17,616 bases of DNA from Bacteroidota bacterium (GCA_025363505.1 JANYDV010000138.1:1-17616); one strand, 5' to 3'; numbered from the stretch's first letter, positions 1-7,125 are shown. Numbers and translations: made by a program. Notes: generated from the letters alone by a model not told the origin.

Positions 1-750
1 TATGGTATTCTGCATTGCCAGATATTTCCCTTGTGCGCGCAGAAGAGATGCCGAGCGAAACAGAGCAAGGAGTGTCAGTGATGACAGACGAGATGAATTG
101 ATCAGCGTGTCATAGGTGCGGCGGGCTTCTTCAAATTGCAAAATCTCTTCGAGAAGCTCCGCTTTACGAAAACGTGAATGAGCAATCAACTCCGATTCTA
201 TCGGCAATGACAGAGCACTATCATAATAAACAAGTGCTTTGCGCTGATGATCGAGCGCACGGAGTGTTTCCGCATTCCAGTAAAAAAATTCTGCTTGGAT
301 ATTCGGCTCATTACTCAATTCGCTACTTGAGACTTGCTCAAATTCTTTCGCTGCTTCTTCGAGTGTCGTTAACGACCGATTCTGATTCGAGAGCATTTCA
401 AGAACAAGCAATAGCTGGGTCTCGGCTGTATGCCCAGGCTTAGGGTTATGCTCAAGTGCTGTGCGTAATAACTGTAGCGCAGCATCAAGATGCTCTCGTT
501 CAAAAAACTCAAGCGAAATATTTCGGATCAATGCAGCGGCAAGTTCATTCTCGTTTCCACTTTCAAGAGTATTGAGTATTTTTTGAGTTCCTATGAGAGT
601 GAAACTCGGAGGTGAAGCATCTCGGAAGGGATCGTCACCAATAATGGTGGATGCTTTTGCAGAAAATACGCTTGAGCCATCGGAGCGTTGGGCAAACGTG
701 ATGCTTGTGCATACGCAGAAAAAGAATAGAATCCAAGCAACAGTTCGCAA
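1..750 (-). CDS. Secreted TPR-like repeat protein, 3' end beyond the window
   Basis: An uninterrupted minus-strand frame enters from the left edge and covers 250 codons, so the protein is C-terminally incomplete here. No ATG lies between the in-frame upstream stop and the body of the gene. A TTG at 750-748 gives a convincing signal peptide (MRTVAWILFFF..., then ITFAQ as the likely cleavage region), so TTG is the preferred start. From about residue 65 onward the chain is a series of amphipathic helix pairs with TPR-like spacing (for example LDAALQLLRTALEHNP, then QRKALVYYDSALSLP, then EEARRTYDTLI). Such proteins usually act as periplasmic or outer-membrane scaffolds. The gene starts about 70 bases after the HAD phosphatase and may be the tail of the polysaccharide operon. 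The exact partner or function cannot be told from the sequence. Confidence 0.72.
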   Translation of the reverse strand, partial: MRTVAWILFFFCVCTSITFAQRSDGSSVFSAKASTIIGDDPFRDASPPSFTLIGTQKILNTLESGNENELAAALIRNISLEFFEREHLDAALQLLRTALEHNPKPGHTAETQLLLVLEMLSNQNRSLTTLEEAAKEFEQVSSSELSNEPNIQAEFFYWNAETLRALDHQRKALVYYDSALSLPIESELIAHSRFRKAELLEEILQFEEARRTYDTLINSSRLSSLTLLALFRSASLLRAQGKYLAMQNTI

Positions 751-818
751 GAGCTTTTTTAAATAAGCAGAAAATGAATATGCAAAATTACGGATTAATC
801 AGCGAGAAGTTGCCGTGA

Positions 819-1340
819 TTACAAATAAGTGAGTAATTCACTGAGGAAGTTGATGCAGATAGTTGCGGTTTCAGGGGCTGTTTCGTGTTCGTTTCGCAAG
901 AATGCAGTCTTTGTTCCTGCACGAATCCCGGCTTCAATATCACTCGGAGCATCGCCGACAAACCAGCTGTTACTAAGATCAATACCCCATTTTATATGCG
1001 CTTCAAGGAGCATTGCAGGCGAGGGCTTACGACGAGGCGATGAGGTATCAGCATCAGTACAGGCAAAAATATCATCAAAGACTACACCAAAATTCTTATC
1101 CAGATGCTCTTGCATCTTTGAGTGTACTTCATCCAACTGTGCTTGAGTCATTGCTCCGATGCCAACCCCGCGTTGATTGGTAATGATGATTGCAAGATAG
1201 CCTTTTGCTTTAATGGCTTTCAGGTCTTCGCCGAGAGTCGGAAGAAACTCAAACTCATTCCATCTCATAACATAATTACCCAGCAATCGGGTATTGACCA
1301 CTCCGTCACGATCAAAAAAAACTGCTTTCGTTTGCTCCAT
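819..1340 (-). CDS. HAD-IIIA phosphatase of the GmhB/histidinol-phosphatase type
   Basis: A 173-residue haloacid-dehalogenase phosphatase. Motif I is FFDRDGVVN (nucleophile D10, acid/base D12), motif II is IIITNQ (T54), the motif III lysine is K105 in RRKPSP, and motif IV is VGDAPSDIEAG (D130, D134). This order and length match D-glycero-manno-heptose 1,7-bisphosphate phosphatase GmhB and relatives, which remove a phosphate from a sugar bisphosphate in the cytoplasm. The Cys/His zinc loop typical of GmhB is absent: only C93 remains where CPHHP...C.C would be expected, so heptose specificity is not assured. The ATG at 1340 shares its A with the TGA of the upstream sugar transferase (TGATG), a classic translational-coupling arrangement. 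An in-frame TTG at 1343 is an alternative start. The position in a polysaccharide operon suggests a nucleotide-sugar precursor step. Confidence 0.85.
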   Translation of the reverse strand: MEQTKAVFFDRDGVVNTRLLGNYVMRWNEFEFLPTLGEDLKAIKAKGYLAIIITNQRGVGIGAMTQAQLDEVHSKMQEHLDKNFGVVFDDIFACTDADTSSPRRKPSPAMLLEAHIKWGIDLSNSWFVGDAPSDIEAGIRAGTKTAFLRNEHETAPETATICINFLSELLTYL

Positions 1341-2785
1341 CAATATGCGTTTTTGTCACCTTCGAGCATCGTGATGATCGTTTTGCCTATGATTGTCAGA
1401 TCAAAAATGAACGACCAATTTTCAATGTAGTTTACGTCATACTTCACTCGGCGCTCCATCTTTTCGGGCGTATCGGTCGCACCACGAAGACCGTTGATCT
1501 GTGCCCAACCTGTTACGCCTGGTTTCACAAAATGCCGAACCATATAATTGCCGATAATCTTACGATAGTCTTCTGTATGCTTGAGCATATGCGGGCGCGG
1601 ACCAACAACTGACATCTCACCTTTGAGCACATTCCAAAACTGCGGAAGTTCATCAAGATTTGTTCGACGTAGCAACGAACCGATCCAGGTCAGGCGCGGA
1701 TCTCCCGGTACTGCCTGAAGCGAATCAGCAAGGTCTCGCCCAAGATCGCGCATCGTTCTAAATTTGAAACAAACAAAAGGTTGTCCATCTTCACCGGTAC
1801 GAAGCTGCTTAAAAAAGATTGGACCCTTCGATGAAAATTTTATGAGGATCGTGCTCACAATAAACACCGGTGGGAACACCACCAACAAAATAAAAATACT
1901 AAATGCAACATCAAAAATACGTTTAAGCATTTTGTTGGTCGAAAGATCGAGTGGTGCTTCGCGCATACGAACCAATGAGAACTCCCCGACTTCTTCAATC
2001 ACACGCTTCCCTTCGAAAGCAGCGTAATCATTGGGAATCACGTTGACACGGATGCACTTGTCTTCGCACTGAGTAACCAATTCTGCAATAGTCTCCTCGG
2101 TAGCTTTTGGCAACGCTATCACAACCTCATCGACTAAACTGCCTTCAGTAATCCGAGCAAGATCGCCCAGCTTGCCAAGTATCATCGGGCGGACATGACT
2201 ATTGATACCGTTGTCATCAAGAAAACCAATCACATGATACCCATAAGTCGGATTGTTTGTTACCGTATGATAAAATTTTTCTCCTGTTTTGCCTGCACCA
2301 ATAATAAGAATGTCTCTGCGATTAAATTCTGATGAACGCATCAAACCAAACGTCGAGCTGATGATCAATCGAAACAATATTAATCCAAAAGACGAGAACA
2401 AGAAAAAATACAAGAGAAAACCGCGAGAATAAAAATTATATCCACCCTGAGCCACGATAAATAATAATACTGCAGTCGCAAGCAGCCCGCAGACTTTCAG
2501 GAGATCGGCAAAACGCCCCGCGGGTCGATTTTGCGTTTTGGTATATAGTCGCGCTGAGAGCGAAATCAGTAGCCATGCACCGCTGATATAGACTTCCAGT
2601 GGAATATATATCCCACTCGGAGCGCCTTCGAGTAAATACGGCGCCTGAAAAACGAACATCGAAAATCGAATAAAAAACGCAAGTTGGAACGACACATTAA
2701 TCACGGCAAGATCAACAGCAAGTGTCAATAGCCGAATCATTCGAGTGTGCTTCTTGGTTTGTGGCAGTGATGCTATTTGTACCAT
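1340..2785 (-). CDS. Undecaprenyl-phosphate sugar phosphotransferase, WcaJ-type
   Basis: A 481-residue polyprenyl glycosylphosphotransferase that moves a hexose-1-phosphate (glucose in characterised WcaJ relatives) from its UDP form to undecaprenyl phosphate, the first membrane step of exopolysaccharide or O-antigen assembly. Four hydrophobic segments occupy about residues 18-40, 65-80, 97-115 and 121-147. A CoA-binding-like Rossmann domain follows (IIGAGKTG at 161-168, then GYHVIGFLDD). The catalytic bacterial sugar transferase domain begins at about 285 with KRIFDV, a re-entrant hydrophobic helix at 290-315, FKFRTM at 340-345, the Asp-Glu pair D378-E379 in NLDELPQFWNV, and SVVGPRP at 392-398. 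The tail (YMVRHFVKPGVTGWAQINGL, then ...NAY) closely resembles E. coli WcaJ. It starts one base after the glycosyltransferase stop and ends in the HAD gene's start. Family is certain; the sugar is inferred. Confidence 0.93.
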   Translation of the reverse strand: MVQIASLPQTKKHTRMIRLLTLAVDLAVINVSFQLAFFIRFSMFVFQAPYLLEGAPSGIYIPLEVYISGAWLLISLSARLYTKTQNRPAGRFADLLKVCGLLATAVLLFIVAQGGYNFYSRGFLLYFFLFSSFGLILFRLIISSTFGLMRSSEFNRRDILIIGAGKTGEKFYHTVTNNPTYGYHVIGFLDDNGINSHVRPMILGKLGDLARITEGSLVDEVVIALPKATEETIAELVTQCEDKCIRVNVIPNDYAAFEGKRVIEEVGEFSLVRMREAPLDLSTNKMLKRIFDVAFSIFILLVVFPPVFIVSTILIKFSSKGPIFFKQLRTGEDGQPFVCFKFRTMRDLGRDLADSLQAVPGDPRLTWIGSLLRRTNLDELPQFWNVLKGEMSVVGPRPHMLKHTEDYRKIIGNYMVRHFVKPGVTGWAQINGLRGATDTPEKMERRVKYDVNYIENWSFIFDLTIIGKTIITMLEGDKNAY

Positions 2786-2786
2786 A

Positions 2787-4082
2787 TTATGTTATCGTCT
2801 CGTGACGAGAAATGCTGTGATGAGATATTCTGCTCGAAAAGAAATCGGGTACAAAGCCTTCAATAATGTCGTCAAAAGATGTGAACACATGATCCCATGA
2901 ATAACGGCGCTCGATGAGCGTACGACTGTTGCGCGACAACCAATCACGCTCGCTGTCGTCTGCCAAGAGCCGTAGCCCGGATGCAACAAATTCTTCGTCG
3001 GTTTCGCTCACCATCACGTGCATACCATTGATGATGCCATCAATACCGGATGCACCAACAGGTGTGGTGATAATCGGGCAACCGACCGCCATACTTTCTA
3101 ATAATTTATTCTGAATCCCCGCTCCTACTTCTTGCGGATGGATAAATAATTTTGCGTTGCGATAAAAAGGTCTGATGTCTTCGACATCTGCAAAGAGCTC
3201 TGCTCCCTCAGTTGCTTCGATCATTTTCCTGATCGCAGGTACCGGTTCTTTCCCAACGATCCATAACTTGGTCTGAGGTCGTATGGCTCTGATCATTGGA
3301 TAGATGCGCTCGACGATGCGGCGAATCATCCTCTCATTATGATAAATTTTGAGATGACCGGTAAACAACAGTGCATCTTCACGACCGGTATTGCAATAAT
3401 CAAAATAAGAAAGATCCACACCGTTGGTTAAGAGGGCGGTGCGTAAGGCGGGGTCGATTGCTTTGACACGCTCCTCGTCAGGACGGGCAACAAATGTTGT
3501 TACCGAAAATTTTTTCATTGTATCAGGCTCATATCGGCGCAGTTTGATCGCATCGATTCGGCGCACGAGATACTCAGCAGAGAACGAGAAGTCTTTCGTT
3601 GATCGCTCATCAGCAAGCAAACGAGAATCCTCAGCAATTAATATTTTTGTTGTGCCGGTTAGATTTTTTACATAAACTGCTGTTCGAGCAAAGAAGCAAA
3701 TTACCGCATCGTAATTGTTCGAAGCTATTGCTTCGTCAACAGCTTTCTGCATAGCAGAAACTTTATACCACGCCATCTCAATCGGCAGTTTACTAAAAAG
3801 ACTTGTTGCAATACGAAGCCAGGCTGTAAGTTTATTAAATGGAACAACCGTGACCGAATTACAAAACGAACGAATATGCTCAAGTGCTTTACCCGATCCG
3901 GTATCCCATTCGTTGAGAGCGATTAGATCAACATCACAAATCTCGCTTAAATGTTTGAGCAAATGGTAGCTCTTAATCCGGTCTCCACCAATGAGTGGAT
4001 AAGGAAAGCGATAACAGAGGAAAAGTATCTTCCTCGGTGATGTTTCTTGCGTGTAGATGCCGCTTCGGTTGGCGGGTTCCAT
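2787..4082 (-). CDS. GT4-type glycosyltransferase (GT-B fold)
   Basis: A 431-residue glycosyltransferase, first gene of the polysaccharide operon. The N-terminal acceptor half opens with KILFLCYRFPYPLIGGDRI (residues 18-36), typical of GT4 enzymes of exopolysaccharide loci. The C-terminal donor half has TNGVD (219-223), LLFTGHL (238-244), LWIVGKEP (273-280) and the nucleotide-sugar signature LLESMAVGCPIITTPVGASG with E329. The enzyme should transfer a sugar to the lipid-linked acceptor made by the next gene's product, on the cytoplasmic face. No signal peptide or transmembrane helix is seen. ATG at 4082 is the first good start, although no strong ribosome-binding site precedes it. The last 20 residues or so (SSRISHHSISRHETIT) look like a disordered tail. 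Donor and acceptor are unknown. Confidence 0.9.
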   Translation of the reverse strand: MEPANRSGIYTQETSPRKILFLCYRFPYPLIGGDRIKSYHLLKHLSEICDVDLIALNEWDTGSGKALEHIRSFCNSVTVVPFNKLTAWLRIATSLFSKLPIEMAWYKVSAMQKAVDEAIASNNYDAVICFFARTAVYVKNLTGTTKILIAEDSRLLADERSTKDFSFSAEYLVRRIDAIKLRRYEPDTMKKFSVTTFVARPDEERVKAIDPALRTALLTNGVDLSYFDYCNTGREDALLFTGHLKIYHNERMIRRIVERIYPMIRAIRPQTKLWIVGKEPVPAIRKMIEATEGAELFADVEDIRPFYRNAKLFIHPQEVGAGIQNKLLESMAVGCPIITTPVGASGIDGIINGMHVMVSETDEEFVASGLRLLADDSERDWLSRNSRTLIERRYSWDHVFTSFDDIIEGFVPDFFSSRISHHSISRHETIT

Positions 4083-4144
4083 TGTGCTTAATCGTACTTT
4101 CTTGTGATGATTCAGTGCAGTTGCCTTAAGTCTTCCTTTATAAG

Positions 4145-4173
4145 TACCGCAACGAACAAGTTCGTACGGGGTA
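4145..4173 (-). repeat. Dyad/hairpin in the polysaccharide-operon leader
   Basis: A perfect 6-base inverted repeat, ACGAAC-AA-GTTCGT (4152-4165), is flanked by further partly complementary bases (TACC at 4145-4148 against GGTA at 4170-4173). It can be read as a DNA operator dyad or, in the minus-strand RNA, as an imperfect hairpin about 65 nt before the glycosyltransferase start. There is no run of U after it, so it is not a terminator. Function is unknown. Confidence 0.35.
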
Positions 4174-4309
4174 GGAATTTTTGACTTTTCGGCTAAATTC
4201 TGCTTAAGAAAATAGTATCAAGTAATGGTATAAGAAGCGGTTATAATGATAAAACAATGAAAACAAATAACTTAGACCTGACTAAACCTTGCGGTGGTGA
4301 CAAGTCGCT

Positions 4310-4320
4310 CTACAAATATA
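4310..4320 (-). promoter_or_regulatory. Candidate Bacteroidota-type -7 element (TATATTTGTAG)
   Basis: On the minus strand this matches TAnnTTTG, the -7 box known for the Bacteroidota primary sigma factor. The identical 11-mer occurs in the intergenic region upstream of the TSP3 paralogue (17007-17017). No good TTTG -33 box is present at the expected distance, so the call is tentative. It would drive the polysaccharide operon. Confidence 0.35.
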
Positions 4321-4349
4321 ACACAAATTTTATATACGTGTTTAATTTC

Positions 4350-4367
4350 GGGGAAAAATTTCCCCCC
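4350..4367 (-). terminator. Possible terminator of the lipoprotein gene
   Basis: GGGGAAAAATTTCCCC is a near-perfect palindrome lying 26 bases after the lipoprotein stop codon. The stem is G/C capped but the loop is very short and the following U-tract is poor, so termination would be weak. Confidence 0.3.
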
Positions 4368-4393
4368 GTGTATTACAATTTCCCTATTATATT

Positions 4394-4774
4394 TTACGGC
4401 ACAATCAATGTGTCTCGTAGTGTGTCCCGAAAGACTTCAATCGTTGGCGGGACAGTAACAAGAGCCAACCACCCGGTATAGGTACCCGACGCAAGCGTCT
4501 TCGCCTTCGATGCACGAATGGAATGGATAGAAATAGTATCTTTCACATCGGGGAAATCATACCTAATATTGGTACTATCAGCATTCACTACTGCCATTGG
4601 GAATGCACAACCACATGAAAGATTGAGCACCCAGACTTTGGTACCATCTTTGACCAATCCGCTTGAACGAACAACAAGTGAATTTGGCACCGGAGTGACC
4701 GGAGTATTATTTGGCGCACAAGCCACAAGCCCTATGGCGAAAATGGCAGCCAACACGAAAAGGTATTTACGCAT
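4394..4774 (-). CDS. Small lipoprotein of unknown function
   Basis: A 126-residue protein with a textbook lipoprotein signal peptide: MRKYLFVLAAIFAIG, then a lipobox LVAC with the lipidated cysteine at C19. The mature part starts with a Pro/Asn/Thr-rich linker (APNNTPVTPVPNS) and continues as a mostly beta-predicted domain of about 90 residues with a CGC pair (C54, C56) in NLSCGCAFP. It should be anchored to the inner or outer membrane facing the periplasm or surface. I recognise no family. It is divergent from recO (78 bases between start codons) and is separated from the polysaccharide operon downstream by more than 300 bases, so it is probably its own transcript. Confidence 0.75.
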   Translation of the reverse strand: MRKYLFVLAAIFAIGLVACAPNNTPVTPVPNSLVVRSSGLVKDGTKVWVLNLSCGCAFPMAVVNADSTNIRYDFPDVKDTISIHSIRASKAKTLASGTYTGWLALVTVPPTIEVFRDTLRDTLIVP

Positions 4775-4790
4775 AATTAATGACGTTTAG

Positions 4791-4796
4791 TATAAT
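4791..4796 (+). promoter_or_regulatory. Candidate -10 box for recO
   Basis: A perfect TATAAT sits 57 bases before the recO GTG in the divergent intergenic region. The best -35 candidates upstream are poor, so this is a weak promoter call. The overlapping minus-strand bases (TATACT) could serve the lipoprotein gene. Confidence 0.3.
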
Positions 4797-4852
4797 AAAC
4801 TGAGCGAATTCTCCTTATAAAACGTTTTAACCGGCAAAAAGATACAAGATTT

Positions 4853-5623
4853 GTGCTCGTAGCAACCGATTCTATCATTCTTCGCTCTCGCAAACAAGGA
4901 GATACGTCCAAGATCGTGACACTATACACACGAGATTATGGGCTGGTGGATGTTATTGCAAAAGGTGCACGCCAGCAGAAATCTAAATTCGGTGCCGCTC
5001 TCGAACCATTTTCCTGCTCCAAAATTGTTTTTTACAAAAAAGAACATACAAATCTTTATTTACTTTCAAGCGCCGAAGTTATTTCTCCTCTGCGAAAGAT
5101 TAGTGCGGATCTCGAACATATAGAAGCCGCGACTCGGATTGCCGAGCTCATTATTCGCTCACAGCACGACGAAGAAAAACATTTCGTTTTATTTGATTTG
5201 GTGTATCGAACCCTCGTCTTGATGGATGCGAACAGCTCGGCAGAGGCAATAGCATCGATCTTGTTTGCATTTTATTTGCGCTACAGCCAACTCTCAGGCT
5301 TTGCGATCGAAATGACAAAAACACAAATTTCCGAAGAGCCAATCTATTTCGACACCGAACGGGGCGAGCTGACCTATAGCAGTAGCAAGACAATGCAACA
5401 ATCCGATCGCTATATCATGGTCACCCCACAAATGTCAGCCGCATTAGATTTTTTGCGCCGCAACGGAATTGAAGGTTCGGTCTCGCTGAGGCTCAGTGGG
5501 CAGTGCAAAGTCGGGATGGAGTCTCTCTTTAGGGCATTCTTTGCGACCCACCTCGAGGGGATGCAACCCTCGCGAACAAAAGTCTCGAAGGTATTTTCTG
5601 AGATGAAGCGAAAGAAAATATAA
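4853..5623 (+). CDS. recO: DNA repair protein RecO
   Basis: A 256-residue RecO, the mediator that with RecR loads RecA onto SSB-coated single-stranded DNA and anneals strands in RecF-pathway repair. The N-terminal OB fold has the family pattern SIILRSRKQGDTSKIVTLYT, then DVIAKGARQQKSKFGAALEP (residues 7-52). The helical C-terminal domain includes YLRYSQLSGF at 141-150. Length is normal. The Cys4 zinc site (C-x2-C...C-x2-C) found in many RecO proteins is missing from the region around 155-195; E. coli RecO also lacks it. The start is GTG at 4853, giving the usual few residues before the first beta strand; no clear ribosome-binding site is seen. A strong terminator lies about 130 bases downstream. 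Confidence 0.93.
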   Translation: MLVATDSIILRSRKQGDTSKIVTLYTRDYGLVDVIAKGARQQKSKFGAALEPFSCSKIVFYKKEHTNLYLLSSAEVISPLRKISADLEHIEAATRIAELIIRSQHDEEKHFVLFDLVYRTLVLMDANSSAEAIASILFAFYLRYSQLSGFAIEMTKTQISEEPIYFDTERGELTYSSSKTMQQSDRYIMVTPQMSAALDFLRRNGIEGSVSLRLSGQCKVGMESLFRAFFATHLEGMQPSRTKVSKVFSEMKRKKI

Positions 5624-5642
5624 TGTCATTGCTTCTGGCGAT

Positions 5643-5670
5643 GTGACGGAACTTTAGCGATTGCTACAAT
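5643..5670 (+). promoter_or_regulatory. Possible sigma70-type promoter downstream of recO
   Basis: GTGACG (5643-5648, 4/6 to TTGACA), a 16-base spacer and TACAAT (5665-5670, 5/6 to TATAAT) lie just after recO. A start near 5677 would give an RNA of roughly 110 nt ending at the UUCG terminator. No open reading frame of note lies between, so any product would be a small RNA. Confidence 0.25.
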
Positions 5671-5752
5671 GGTTTTCTCCTACGAATGTGAGACTTATGG
5701 ATGTAGGCGGGTTCCATTTAGGCCGTTTGTATTCAGAGTCAAGGTGAGAGAA

Positions 5753-5789
5753 AAATCCCAGTGCCTTCGGGTGCTGGGATTTATTTTTT
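5753..5789 (+). terminator. Rho-independent terminator with UUCG loop
   Basis: A 13-base-pair stem (5753-5765 with 5770-5782, two G-U pairs) closes a TTCG tetraloop and is followed by TTTTTT at 5784-5789. It ends transcription from recO or from a separate short transcript starting after recO. Confidence 0.85.
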
Positions 5790-5904
5790 GTCCTCCGACA
5801 AAATAATGAAAAAAAGGGAAGCCAAAGTCCCAAAATTGTGTTACAAAACGCTATCCACCGCTCATTCTATCACCAAACTAACGCACGACAGGTAATAAGG
5901 TAAT

Positions 5905-6981
5905 ATGGCGAGACTTGCAAAACTTCAGCGTACGGTTCGCGATCATGGGCTTGATGCTTTATTGATCACGCATCTTCCAAATATTCAGTACCTCATCGGC
6001 TTCTCAGGCTCGAATGGTATCTTGGTAGTACCCGCACAGGGCAAACCACATTTTTTTACTGACTTCCGATACAAAGCGCAATGTAAAGTTGAAGTTGCAG
6101 GCGCAAAAATCACGATCGTTGATCGCACCCAAACCTTACTTGATTCAATTTCCGAAAAACAGCTTTTCAGTGATTTTGACGCGGTCGGCTTTGAAGAAAA
6201 TCACATCCCCTATGCGGTCTATGATTTTATTAAGAAGAAATTCCGCCATCTGAAGTTGGTCGCTAAGCGTGAACTCGTTGAGACGATGACAATGATCAAG
6301 ACCGACGATGAGATCGAAATGATCTGCAAAGCGGCGGAGATTGGTGATAAAGTATTTGCAAAAGTCATTGAGATGATCAAGCCCGGCATAGCCGAGGCTG
6401 ACGTCGCGGCAGAAATTTCTTACTGGACCCGTAAATATGGTGCCGAAGGGGATGCATTCGAAGTCATTGTTGCCAGCGGCGAGCGCTCAGCACTTCCGCA
6501 CGGTCATGCCACCGATAAAAAACTAAAAAAAGGCGAGATGATCACACTCGATTTCGGGTGTCGTTATCGTGGCTTTAACTCCGATATGACACGCACCGTG
6601 TCATTGGGTAAAGCACCTGTTGAGTTACAGAAAATTTATGAGATTGTTCGAATCGCCCAACAGCGTGCCATCGAAAAAGCACGCCCGGGTATGAACGGAC
6701 GTGAAGTTGATAGTGTCGCTCGTGATTATATTACTCTTCATGGCTACGGCTCGAAATTCGGTCACGGTACCGGACACGGACTCGGCATTGAAGTTCATGA
6801 GATACCCAACATTTCCCAGCGAGGTGAGCGCTTTACGCTCGAACCCCAGCAGGTCTTTACCATCGAACCGGGTATTTACATCGAAGGTCTCGGCGGAGTG
6901 CGCATCGAAGACGATGTCATTGTTCGTCACGATGGAGTTGAAGTGATCAATAAATCACCGAAAGAACTCATCGTTCTTTAA
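5905..6981 (+). CDS. M24-family Xaa-Pro aminopeptidase/dipeptidase
   Basis: A 358-residue metallopeptidase with the pita-bread fold that removes the N-terminal residue before proline or cleaves Xaa-Pro dipeptides in the cytoplasm. The N-terminal creatinase-like domain (about 1-125) includes YLIGFSGSNG at 29-38. The catalytic domain (about 130-358) has all five dimetal ligands: D216 (LDFG), D227 (NSDMTR), H291 (GHGTGHG), E321 (IEPGIY) and E335 (VRIEDD). H287 and H298 occupy the positions of the catalytic histidines of E. coli PepP. The length fits the short PepQ-like group. No signal peptide is present. AAGG in TAATAAGGTAAT precedes the ATG. A terminator follows 20 bases after the stop, so it is a single-gene unit. 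Substrate length preference cannot be read from sequence. Confidence 0.92.
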   Translation: MARLAKLQRTVRDHGLDALLITHLPNIQYLIGFSGSNGILVVPAQGKPHFFTDFRYKAQCKVEVAGAKITIVDRTQTLLDSISEKQLFSDFDAVGFEENHIPYAVYDFIKKKFRHLKLVAKRELVETMTMIKTDDEIEMICKAAEIGDKVFAKVIEMIKPGIAEADVAAEISYWTRKYGAEGDAFEVIVASGERSALPHGHATDKKLKKGEMITLDFGCRYRGFNSDMTRTVSLGKAPVELQKIYEIVRIAQQRAIEKARPGMNGREVDSVARDYITLHGYGSKFGHGTGHGLGIEVHEIPNISQRGERFTLEPQQVFTIEPGIYIEGLGGVRIEDDVIVRHDGVEVINKSPKELIVL

Positions 6982-7001
6982 AACTCAAACCATGAAAAAT
7001 T

Positions 7002-7035
7002 AAAAAGCCGAAGCAGTGATGCTTCGGCTTTTTTT
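7002..7035 (+). terminator. Rho-independent terminator of the M24 peptidase gene
   Basis: A perfect stem (AAAAAGCCGAAGCA, 7002-7015, with 7020-7033) closes a GTGA (GNRA) loop and runs into a T-tract ending at 7035. It lies 20 bases after the stop codon. Confidence 0.9.
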
Positions 7036-7068
7036 GTTTTAAAACCTACTATTATTTCAAATGTCGTA

Positions 7069-7096
7069 TTGGAACTCATTAACTCACAAATACCAT
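7069..7096 (+). promoter_or_regulatory. Possible promoter of the T9SS cargo unit
   Basis: TTGGAA (7069-7074), 16 bases and TACCAT (7091-7096) resemble a weak sigma70-type promoter 30 bases before the ATG at 7126. The preceding terminator means this unit needs its own promoter somewhere in 7036-7125. Confidence 0.25.
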
Positions 7097-7125
7097 ATCA
7101 TTAAAGCAGAAGAACATTCTTTGAT

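Larger units (their letters stand above)
4083..4393 (-). other. Leader/intergenic region upstream of the polysaccharide operon
   Basis: These 311 bases lie between two minus-strand genes and hold no credible gene. They contain a possible weak terminator of the lipoprotein gene (near 4350-4367), a promoter-like TATATTTGTAG (minus, 4320-4310) and an imperfect dyad hairpin (4145-4173). The rest is AT-rich. If transcription starts near 4303 the operon mRNA has a leader of about 220 nt. Confidence 0.55.

Noticed and set aside
174..443. Plus-strand open frame of 89 codons
   Set aside because: It is antisense to the TPR-like protein frame, which has a signal peptide and a helical-repeat pattern across the whole region.
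788..982. Minus-strand open frame of 64 codons ending just after the HAD gene
   Set aside because: It overlaps the HAD phosphatase in another frame and has no domain or ribosome-binding site.
829..1430. Two plus-strand open frames of about 100 codons
   Set aside because: Both are antisense to the HAD phosphatase and the end of the sugar transferase gene and show no protein-like features.
4257..4481. Plus-strand open frame of 74 codons in the leader region
   Set aside because: It runs antisense into the lipoprotein gene, has no recognisable domain and lies in AT-rich DNA; chance frame.
4073..5719. 13-base match GGCGGGTTCCATT at 4073-4085 and 5707-5719
   Set aside because: A couple of exact matches of this length are expected by chance in 17.6 kb, and the contexts (a coding start and an intergenic stretch) differ.
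5690..5750. Possible tRNA or SRP RNA in the recO downstream region
   Set aside because: No acceptor/T-arm GTTCGA pattern and no SRP core motif are present; only an unassigned small transcript can be suggested.
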